Below, one piece after another: positions 1 to 7,100 of a stretch of DNA of 8,545 nt (position 1 is its first letter; each line of letters begins with the position of its first letter). The stretch covers positions 1 through 8,545 of the forward strand of contig CAYPTS010000074.1 in the NCBI GenBank assembly GCA_964413825.1. The letters run 5' to 3'. Both the position numbers and the translations under genes were made by a program. The notes under the pieces were generated by a model. That model ran no database searches and had not been told where the DNA came from. It saw nothing but the letters and a program-made list of their open reading frames with translations. Source of the DNA: JAFGKM01 sp964413825 (lineage in GTDB: Bacteria > Ratteibacteria > UBA8468 > B48-G9 > JAFGKM01).

Positions 1-46
1 TGAATCCGGCCGTTCTTACTTCCAACCTTCTTTCATTTTCGCTCAT
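1..46 (-). CDS. Start of an unidentified gene, cut off by the window edge
   Basis: This is the 5' end of a further gene in the cluster, continuing beyond position 1. The ATG at 46-44 overlaps the TGA stop of the regulator gene (45-43) in an ATGA junction. A strong Shine-Dalgarno GGAGG sits at 57-53 on the minus strand, six bases before the ATG, inside the last codons of the regulator. The readable product is MSENERRLEVRTAGF, with no stop before the edge. Fifteen residues are too few to assign a family. They are charged and show no signal peptide. The coupling implies co-transcription and co-translation with the regulator, as for a structural gene of the same locus. The existence of the gene rests on the overlap and the ribosome site; its function is unknown. 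Confidence 0.72.
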   Translation of the reverse strand, partial: MSENERRLEVRTAGF

Positions 47-1512
47 CTGCCACCTCCGTTGTTTTTTACTGAAAACTTGTCAATCTGCCATCGGCATACC
101 ATCTCCGTTTCCCTCAGTATCATGTCGAGGTCTCCGCCCAAACGGAGCCACTTTTTGACAGCCGCCTCTATAATATTGCGGACGAAGTAAAGGTTTTCGC
201 ATCCGCTGTAGAAAAACTCGCCTTCCCGTACCGCCTGCTGTTGTATTTTAACCAGTTCAGGAAAGGATTTTTGGGGAAGGACGGATTTTCTTGCCGGCAG
301 ATGCCCCGTATGCTCGGCGACAATGTTCTGCCCCTGCTCGGAAAGCACAAACTTCAGAAATTCCCAGCAGTCCTCAATGTTTAAACTCAGGTTATTAATG
401 CCCATGGCGAAACAGCACAGCGTCCTGGTTCCCCCTTTTGCCAAAGGCATAGGCGCCATTCCCGGTTTGAAATCCTCTTTTCCGCTATTGCAGTGATACG
501 AATACCTTTCCGCCATTACCGCCATTCGGCTTTCAAACATATCCGCATAGTTGCTTTTACCGCATCTCTCCGACCACCACATCGGAGACACCTTTTCTTC
601 GAGAAGCATTTTCTTCAAGAAAACAACGGCTTCTTTCATGGCGGGCGTATTGACGGTGTATTGACCGGTTTTTTCATCCACGAACGAAACGCCCGCATGG
701 AAAAAATAGTTCATATATCCCATCAAAATAAATATCCACTTTATCCCTGGTTTTTTTATACTTTCTTTCAGCATAACGGAATAAGAAAGAAAATCTTCCC
801 ACCCCCATGATAATTCCGGCATACCCTGTCCGCACTCCCGCAGGATATCTTTATTTATACAGATAAACGGCGATATTAAATACGGGGCGGCGCCCCATAC
901 GCGGTTTTCTCCGTCGCTTATGAAGGTTTTTTCATAATACTCGTTCTTATCCAGCGTGGAGAGAAACGGAGATAAATCCAGCCAGTCAAGGGAGTTGAAT
1001 TTAAGATTGATTGTCCCGAAAGGATGTGAAAATATTGCCATGTCCATTGTCTTGTCCGGGGCGGCGGGCGAAATGATTTCGGCATTCGGCACCTGTTTCA
1101 GCCTGACAGGGACATGGGAACCGGAGTTGTTGAAAACGTTTATCAGGTGGTTCCACATGGAAACTTCGAACATCTCGGGAATGGCAAATGTTACGTGGTC
1201 GCGGGGTACACTTAGAAATTCAGGATAAAAAGGGCTGACCCCGTTGTTTGTTTCAGAATGTATCAACGCTTTTTCCGAAACAAAGATGCCTTTGCGCGGC
1301 TTCCTGACAATCAACCCTTCATCTTCGAGCATGCCGATAATCTTGACAATTGTTGACTGGCCTGCGGAATAGATTTTCTGCAAATGCTTGATTGGAGGAA
1401 GGGCGGCGCCGGGGAACATATTCACTATGTCTTGTCTAACGGAATTATAAATTTCTCCCGACCTGCTTCCGGATTGCAGCCTTAGTTTCTTTTCAGATAC
1501 AGTTGTATTCAT
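43..1512 (-). CDS. GntR-type DNA-binding domain fused to an extracellular-solute-binding-protein domain (one-component regulator)
   Basis: Predicted cytoplasmic transcription regulator of 489 residues. Residues about 18-80 form a GntR-type winged helix: the LPPIKHLQKIYSAGQSTIVK stretch matches the usual lPs.r.La..y.vS..Tv pattern, followed by LEDEGLI and a wing ending KGIFV. Residues about 105-475 resemble a type-1 ABC-transporter solute-binding protein, rich in aromatic residues, with the usual late motif in which WEFLKFVLSEQGQNIVAEHTGHLPARKSV reads as 'end-of-lobe plus lP.r' (shown here as WEFLKFVLSEQG and GHLPARKSV). There is no signal peptide or lipobox, so the sugar-binding fold is probably an intracellular effector domain, in place of the UTRA, FCD or LacI-like domains usual in GntR proteins. 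A GTG six bases upstream (1518) is also in frame, but ATG 1512 fits the promoter at 1522-1550 better. The stop overlaps the next gene by ATGA. The ligand is presumably the saccharide handled by the neighbouring enzymes. Confidence 0.85.
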   Translation of the reverse strand: MNTTVSEKKLRLQSGSRSGEIYNSVRQDIVNMFPGAALPPIKHLQKIYSAGQSTIVKIIGMLEDEGLIVRKPRKGIFVSEKALIHSETNNGVSPFYPEFLSVPRDHVTFAIPEMFEVSMWNHLINVFNNSGSHVPVRLKQVPNAEIISPAAPDKTMDMAIFSHPFGTINLKFNSLDWLDLSPFLSTLDKNEYYEKTFISDGENRVWGAAPYLISPFICINKDILRECGQGMPELSWGWEDFLSYSVMLKESIKKPGIKWIFILMGYMNYFFHAGVSFVDEKTGQYTVNTPAMKEAVVFLKKMLLEEKVSPMWWSERCGKSNYADMFESRMAVMAERYSYHCNSGKEDFKPGMAPMPLAKGGTRTLCCFAMGINNLSLNIEDCWEFLKFVLSEQGQNIVAEHTGHLPARKSVLPQKSFPELVKIQQQAVREGEFFYSGCENLYFVRNIIEAAVKKWLRLGGDLDMILRETEMVCRWQIDKFSVKNNGGGR

Positions 1513-1535
1513 ACGCACACAACTATATCATACAA
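1501..1535. promoter_or_regulatory. Inverted repeats across the regulator start: candidate autoregulatory operator
   Basis: Two nested inverted repeats overlap the -10 box, the predicted transcription start and the start codon. TTGTAT (1503-1508) pairs with ATACAA (1530-1535) over 21 bases, and AGTTGT (1501-1506) pairs with ACAACT (1519-1524) over 12 bases. GntR dimers usually bind short AT-rich palindromes, and a site here would block the promoter. The arms are only 6 bp and the region is AT-rich, so chance is possible. Confidence 0.3.
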
Positions 1536-1550
1536 ATTCTTTCTTGTCAA
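1522..1550 (-). promoter_or_regulatory. Sigma-70-type promoter of the regulator gene
   Basis: On the minus strand, a perfect -35 box TTGACA (1550-1545) is separated by exactly 17 bases from a -10 box TATAGT (1527-1522, one mismatch to TATAAT). The start site would fall near 1514-1516, leaving only about 2-4 bases before the ATG at 1512. The mRNA would thus be leaderless or almost so, which agrees with the absence of any Shine-Dalgarno sequence before this gene. The -35 box begins two bases beyond the stop codon of the upstream oxidoreductase gene, so the regulator can be transcribed independently of the enzyme genes. Confidence 0.7.
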
Positions 1551-1551
1551 A

Positions 1552-2649
1552 TCACATAATCAAAAATTCTTTTTTTTTCGAAGATACCCTGGCGGTTTCC
1601 GTAACCTTCATATTATAGATACCGTCATAAAAAGAAGGGCTTGACTGTATTCCTTCATGAACGCACCTGACAAAGTCATAAATGGAATGCACGTGGGCCC
1701 TTGCCCAGCCCACGGCAAATTTCGGTCCCGGAAAATCGCTTTCGGGATACCTGCTCACCGTAGGCAGTTTTTTAAATCCCGCATCCTTTTCCGCAGAATT
1801 GAAAAACTCAAGATAATTAGGGTACATGGAATTATATTTCAGCGCGCCTTTCGTCCCGTAAATTTCATACTTCAGTTCATCCTCGGTTCCGGCCGCTATC
1901 TTTGACGCCTCTATGACTCCGGCGGCACCGTTTTTCATTCTTGCGCTCAGCATGAAATAATCTTCAACCTCAACCTTTACCCTCTTTCCGGTTTTGTCTT
2001 TCCGTTCGGGATAAAGTATCCTGCCGGTTCCGCAAACCCCGCTGAACTCTCCCATGAAAAAACATATCAGGTCTATGGCATGCGAACCGAGGTCGAGCAG
2101 GACGCCCGCTCCCTTTTCCTGTTTCCATCCCATGGATTTTTCCGCATCGAGGCTTCCGGAATGGTAATAAGCGGTACGGAAAGAAATGATATCCCCGAGT
2201 AAACCAGCGTCAATCAAACTCTTGGCCTTTACCGAAGCGGGAAAAAACCTGTTATGGAAAGCCACCCTGTGCACGTTATTGAAACCCTTCAGCGCATCCT
2301 CTATAACTTTTGCCTCCCGCATGTCGCATACCAGCGGCTTCTCGCAGTAGACCGGTTTGCCCGCCTTGAAAACCTCCAATATCTGTTCTTTATGCAAGCT
2401 GTTGGGCGAACATATATCTATTATGTCAACGCCGGGATGGTTTATTAATTCCCTGTAGTCCGTTGTTCCGTATGAAAAACCATAGTTGCGTTTTGCACTG
2501 TCAACCGTTTCCTGCCGCCTACTGCAAAGACCGAAAAGTTTCGCACCGAAATCACAACCCGGATAATAATGTTTCAGCGCATCATATCCGTAAGCATGCA
2601 CCTTCCCGATAAACCCTAACCCTATCAAACCCACATTATATGTTTTCAT
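1552..2649 (-). CDS. Gfo/Idh/MocA-family NAD(P)-dependent oxidoreductase
   Basis: Predicted cytosolic sugar or cyclitol dehydrogenase of 365 residues, the usual size for the family. The N-terminal Rossmann fold starts with GLGFIG at residues 10-15. SPNSLH (81-86) and the family hallmark EKP (103-105, with K104 as the likely catalytic lysine) follow. The C-terminal alpha/beta domain carries HNRFFPA (132-138) and GAGVLLDLGSHAIDL (180-194), where D186, H190 and D193 form the usual D-x-G-x-H-x-x-D signature. All key residues are present, so it should be active. Family members oxidise or reduce a hydroxyl/keto group of inositols, glucose, galactose, 1,5-anhydro sugars or glycosides; the substrate here cannot be told. 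The start ATG follows AAAGGG (2661-2656) at six bases, a modest ribosome site. A nine-A run (minus strand, 1578-1570) encodes the lysines near the C-terminus. It lies 141 bp behind the isomerase-like gene, across a repeat-rich gap. Confidence 0.9.
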   Translation of the reverse strand: MKTYNVGLIGLGFIGKVHAYGYDALKHYYPGCDFGAKLFGLCSRRQETVDSAKRNYGFSYGTTDYRELINHPGVDIIDICSPNSLHKEQILEVFKAGKPVYCEKPLVCDMREAKVIEDALKGFNNVHRVAFHNRFFPASVKAKSLIDAGLLGDIISFRTAYYHSGSLDAEKSMGWKQEKGAGVLLDLGSHAIDLICFFMGEFSGVCGTGRILYPERKDKTGKRVKVEVEDYFMLSARMKNGAAGVIEASKIAAGTEDELKYEIYGTKGALKYNSMYPNYLEFFNSAEKDAGFKKLPTVSRYPESDFPGPKFAVGWARAHVHSIYDFVRCVHEGIQSSPSFYDGIYNMKVTETARVSSKKKEFLIM

Positions 2650-2678
2650 AATAATCCCTTTATCTTCCCCTCTTATTT

Positions 2679-2700
2679 CCTCCCCCCTCGAGGGGGGAGG
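2679..2700. repeat. Perfect 22-bp palindrome (C-rich/G-rich hairpin)
   Basis: Eleven bases (CCTCCCCCCTC, 2679-2689) are followed immediately by their exact reverse complement (GAGGGGGGAGG, 2690-2700). In RNA from either strand it would form a very stable stem of about nine G-C-rich pairs with a TCGA loop. No T-run follows on the minus-strand transcript (it reads AAATAAGAGG), so it is not a normal intrinsic terminator. It lies about 30 bases upstream of the oxidoreductase start, in its leader. The flanking ACGAAGGTGGGGGTG is also of the type seen in dispersed intergenic repeats. Possible roles are mRNA stabilisation, attenuation between the two enzyme genes, or simply a selfish repeat. Confidence 0.85.
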
Positions 2701-2723
2701 ACGAAGGTGGGGGTGATAGTAAG

Positions 2724-2788
2724 AATGTAGACCTTACCCCCAGATACACAAACACACGATGAAAGTCCAATGTCCAGACCTGACCCCC
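2724..2788. repeat. Pair of degenerate direct repeats (AATGT..AGACCTkACCCCC)
   Basis: Copy 1, AATGTAGACCTTACCCCC (2724-2741), and copy 2, AATGTCCAGACCTGACCCCC (2769-2788), agree at 17 of 18 positions once a two-base CC insertion is allowed. Their starts are 45 bp apart, and copy 2 ends two bases before the TAA stop of the isomerase-like gene. The motif resembles REP-like intergenic elements that occur in many copies in some environmental bacterial genomes; that family link is from memory. No transposase gene is in the window. The spacer (2742-2768) shows nothing recognisable. Confidence 0.6.
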
Positions 2789-2790
2789 TT

Positions 2791-4164
2791 TTATTCCATA
2801 CGTACTGACTCAAGGCACGGTATATACTTGCACGCCTCAACCACGGCATCGGCGCAATGCCCGTAAATCATGCCCGCATGATGAATAAACGGACCTTCTA
2901 TCAAGGTTCTCTCCCACTGCTTCCAGTTCTTCACCTTCATCCACACGTAGTTATTCAGCGTCTTCGGACCTTCCATTGATACTCCCTCGCCGACCGCAAT
3001 CTTATAGTTGCCCCTCTCGCCGTCGAACCTTGCAACGGTGATGGGCCCGTCTTTTAGCCGGAAGTGCGTCATGCCCGAATAATCGGATTTAAGTATCCAG
3101 TGCCTGCCGAGGCGCACCTTTTCCTCCGGATGGCATAAAGACAAAGGTGCGGCGAAATGCCACAGAAGAACGCCGTTGTCGTCTTCCGGATGGCGTATGG
3201 TAATATCCGTGAGAAAAGCCGGTTCCTTTTCCATGGAGACGCGCCTCAATATCAGGTCGCTGAGCACCCCGTGTATATCGGATTCATGCCCCAGGGGATA
3301 TTTTTCGGCAACACAACTGTCGGCAAGAGAGCAGTATGCGCCCGTTTCCTCAATTATGGACATGAAACTCTGCACGGCGATACCGTCAAGCCGGCCGTCA
3401 TCCGCGCATTCAAGCATCTGGTCGCGCACCGCCAGGACGTTTATCATGGGCTCATCCGAGTCAAACCCTTCCATTTCTATCTTCTTCTTCATGTCTGCCA
3501 GTTCTTTCTTATAAGCCGGCAGATTTTTCTGCGCCCTCTCTTTTGCTTCCCGTATAAAATGTATCATGTCCACGGGGATTATCTCGACATTGAACCTGTC
3601 GAGAAGTTCGCTCTCGTTTATTATGGTCGTCCAGAAAAAATCTATCCGCTGTCCAATATGTCCTATCCTTATACCTTTCCTGAAAGCCCGCGCCGCATTT
3701 GCCGCCTTCAAAAAATCGGATAACCCTTTCTCAAAAACATGGTCATCGGGAAAACAGTTCTCGATATACGTAAACGGAACGCCGAGTTTTACGAGCACCT
3801 TGCCGGTGGCAAAAAGCCCGCAAAGAGTATCTGTCAGCCGCGTGCCATCGGCAAGCGGCGCGCCGTCTCTCGGCCCCCACAGCAGAACGGGCAGTTTAAG
3901 TTTAGAACAAATCATGGCGGCGGCGCCTTCCGTCCCGAAGTTGCAGTGCGGCACGAAAATTGCATCTATGCCCTTGTCCTTAAAATGCCTGACCGCAGAG
4001 TCGACATGCTCATGGCCTCTCACCATCCCGTCTTTAATCACCCCGTCAAGCGTCACGATATCAATATCAAACGATTCCAGTTTTTTCTCCAGAATCCTTT
4101 TATTCTTCATCGCCTCCTCATGGCTAAAGACGAACTTCCCTATCGGGCAAAACCCCAGTATCAT
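2791..4164 (-). CDS. L-fucose/L-arabinose isomerase-family protein
   Basis: Predicted cytosolic, metal-dependent aldose-ketose isomerase-like enzyme of 457 residues, similar in length to the COG2407 'L-fucose isomerase and related' group and shorter than classical FucI (about 590). An N-terminal Rossmann-like part holds VPHCNFGTEGAAA (71-83) and LPVLLWGPRDG (91-101). Later come IEETGAYCSLADS (271-283), GHESDIHG (292-299) and the C-terminal GPFIHHAGMIYGH (424-436). By analogy with the family, E294 or D296 and H428 or H429 are the candidate metal ligands, with E272/E273 near the active site. The start is ATG 4164: it overlaps the preceding stop as ATGA (4164-4161) and has GGGAGG (4179-4174) nine bases upstream. 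An in-frame ATG at 4197 lies inside the upstream gene and lacks such a site. Coupling to the 1183-residue protein suggests it acts on a sugar that protein releases. Substrate unknown; a non-isomerase role is possible. Confidence 0.82.
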   Translation of the reverse strand: MILGFCPIGKFVFSHEEAMKNKRILEKKLESFDIDIVTLDGVIKDGMVRGHEHVDSAVRHFKDKGIDAIFVPHCNFGTEGAAAMICSKLKLPVLLWGPRDGAPLADGTRLTDTLCGLFATGKVLVKLGVPFTYIENCFPDDHVFEKGLSDFLKAANAARAFRKGIRIGHIGQRIDFFWTTIINESELLDRFNVEIIPVDMIHFIREAKERAQKNLPAYKKELADMKKKIEMEGFDSDEPMINVLAVRDQMLECADDGRLDGIAVQSFMSIIEETGAYCSLADSCVAEKYPLGHESDIHGVLSDLILRRVSMEKEPAFLTDITIRHPEDDNGVLLWHFAAPLSLCHPEEKVRLGRHWILKSDYSGMTHFRLKDGPITVARFDGERGNYKIAVGEGVSMEGPKTLNNYVWMKVKNWKQWERTLIEGPFIHHAGMIYGHCADAVVEACKYIPCLESVRME

Positions 4165-7100
4165 TTTTTCATTCCTCCCTTGAAAGTGAGCATGCAACTG
4201 TCATGCGGTTCCAGCCTAAGGCGTACGGAAACGCGGCCGGGCGCAATTTCCAGAATGGAAAACGGACGGTCGCAGGCGATGTCCTCTCGGCAAATACCCG
4301 GCAAATGCACCGTTACCCGCGGTTCAATTGTTCGCGGCGTTTCAGGCCAGGCATCCTCCATGACAATCACGCGGACACAGCCGGTTGTATCCCTGAACGC
4401 AATCAATTTGCCGGCTGTTGTTTCCGCCGCGGGACTGCCCAACAAACGCAAAATCAACGCCATGGAGCGGTTCATGAGACGGCTCAAACATTCCTGTCCG
4501 TATTGCACGCGTTCTTTCTGGTCAGCCCGGTTGACAACCGTCGGGGGTACGCAGAATAGCGCTGTACGCCCATGTTTCGTCCTGCGTGTTACAAGCACGG
4601 GAACTGCAGAATTTCCATCCGCATTAAAACCTTCAAGAATGGCCTTCCCGCCTTTCAGCTTGTACCGTGTCCGGCAGAGCGGATGACTGCATTCTTCCGA
4701 AAGGCCGTACAGTTCCGCCCAGTGCTTCTCGTTAACAGAATCCGGATCGAGACGGATTGACCTGACGGCGACTGTTTCAGACATTGGAGAAACGCCGAAC
4801 AGGTCTTCCAAGCCTGTCACGTCTTCAAAACCTACAAGGTTAATTCCCTGTTTGTGTTTTTTACGGATTGCCTCGAGTATATCCGCGGATACGCCTGTTA
4901 ACGGCGGCAAAACAAGGGTGGAAACATCTTCCGGATTGAGATTCCCGGCATGCTCCATATCCAGCAGGAAACCGGCCGGCTGGCCGTCCAGGCGCGCCTG
5001 TTCGTAAGCGTATGCGGTACATTCCTCCGCGGTGTTGTACATATCCGAGCAGCGCATGCCCTTTTTTTCCGGTTCATGATAATCCGGATGTCTGCGGCAT
5101 GCGGCAAGACTGAAACCGAAAGCTGTGGCGCGCAGGGGTTTCAGCGGCGGCGCGCCGCGGACGGCCGCCCACGTCCTGAGCAATTCCGCGAAATGTTCGC
5201 TCTGCCAGGTATTGCAGGCATGAAACCCGTAGTCCTTCCAGTATGAAAATCCGTCTTTTCCAAACCATACGGCGGAATATGCAAATTCAAACAATTGCTT
5301 GCGGAGATAAAGCGGAGGAACATAATGAACGCCGTACGGAGGATGGCCGAACAACAACGCGCTGTCGCCGGGACAGCCGATAGCGGCGGCGAACAATTCC
5401 GGGTAAATTTTCTGCCCGGGGGCAGTCATCTTCATGGAAGCAAGTTGATATGCGCCGCGCTGTGTATAATAGCCGGTATTATAAGGGTAATCTTCAAGAA
5501 AAAACGGCCCCGCCGTCTTGAGAGGCTCACGTGTAACGTCGCGACCAAAGTATAGAGGAAAATATCCCCCTTTGTAGACCGCGGCATACGGCGGATACAA
5601 TGCATAAAGGAGCGACCAGAGAGCGTTCCGGTTAATCTTTTTCACGTAGTTGCGCGTCTGTCCGAGTCGTTTCTGCGCATACAGGGAAAAATAATCCAGC
5701 CATTGTTTCCAGTAACTTCCCGCAAGAACGGCAAACGCCTCTTTAGTCAGCACGCCGTTCGTTGATTCGGTTTCCGTAAGGCTCTTCCTTTCAACGGCAT
5801 CTTCAATATTCTCCCTTACAAAAAGACTGTAAACGCTCAAAATATCGCCGGTATATGCAGTCCGTTTCCAGAGGTCGCAACGGACCTGTCCATCCCATGA
5901 AGAAGTGCATACCAGGTCGGCTTCTTTGATAAGTCCGGCGTAATCGGCAAGTTTTTTATTTTTCAGAATAATCTGCAATTTGCGTCCGTAGGCGTGAACC
6001 GTTTTCCATATCTTTTTTTCCCAGGCAAAATCCTCCGGATACCATACACCCGTCATGTAATGCCCCTCATCCGCGGAGCGAGCCTGCCACGGGTCAAAAT
6101 AATTTACGGGATTATGCCCGAAAATATACAATTCCGGCAACCCCGAAGCCAGAGGCGCCGGCAGACTTTTGGAATCAACAGGCATGACCTCGAATGCAAC
6201 CCGTTTCTCAACAACCGCCCGCGTACCTTCACTCCACCGTACTGCGAGATGGTATACGCCGGCAGGCAGCGTCTCTGAAACTCTGATATCGACCGTGAGC
6301 GTCTCAACTCCCGACCTGACTTTCAACTCTTTCGAAAACGCATCCTCCGATGGTCTTTGCCGGCAATGCAGTTTTGTTTCCATGGGTTCGCGGAAGACAT
6401 TCTCCACGGATGCCTTAAGTGTCCATTCTGCCGGCCTTGCCGTCCCATCCCGCATTCGCAGGCGCGCCGTAAACGCACAAATCTCGTTCTCCATGAAAAA
6501 ATGTCCGGCACGCGCAAAAGCAAGAGATTTCTCACGGCGGGGGTCGTCTTCAGGTATGCGGCGGCATATCTCCTTGTCATCGGAAGACAGGATATCCGCA
6601 ATTCTGCATCCGGGGCGCAAAGGCGGCCCGGCATAAAGAATCCGTCCGGTCTTCGTATCTACCCGCACTTCTGTGGGACCTCCCTGCAGAAGCGGTGCGC
6701 GCTCGTGCCGGTAAAATTCATAACCTATAAAAAGGCGGGTATCGTCCGGCAGTTCGCTAAACCTGAAAACGGCGGAAACCGGACACTCCGCATCCGCAGG
6801 GAAGAAAAGAAAATTGCCTTTTCCTTTGTAATCCCGAAGGCCGACGGTTCCGTTCACCAGATGGAAAATTCCCGTTTCAACGCCGGCGGCAGTCTCCAGC
6901 CTTATATAAGGGCGCGTCAATTCTTCGTTACTGCCCGGATAAGCCGCCGGTTCATCGGGAGAACCGCCTGTAAGATTGACGCGCATCTCGTAGCACCCTC
7001 CGGTTTCAGTTGTTTCAATTTCATACACGAAGGGTTTCTGCATCCCGTTTATCTCCGCGGGAAATTCCACGCGGAGAGGAGGCCATACCTCGCGCCGGTC

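Noticed and set aside
1513..1518. GTG start at 1518 for the regulator
   Set aside because: It would lie at or upstream of the predicted transcription start and has no Shine-Dalgarno sequence; ATG 1512 is favoured, though not proven.
1567..1580. Nine-A run near the end of the oxidoreductase gene as a programmed frameshift site
   Set aside because: It lies within the last ten codons, the downstream frame gives no useful extension, and no stimulatory structure is visible.
4165..4197. An 11-residue longer N-terminus for the isomerase-like protein from ATG 4197
   Set aside because: It lies inside the coding end of the upstream gene without a ribosome site, while ATG 4164 has GGGAGG at nine bases and forms an ATGA overlap.
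3739..4686. Plus-strand open frame of 315 codons, and another of 188 codons at 3157-3723
   Set aside because: Both lie wholly antisense to genes with strong family motifs, one crosses a gene junction, their translations are low-complexity and Arg/Pro/Ser-rich, and neither has a convincing ribosome site or family motif.
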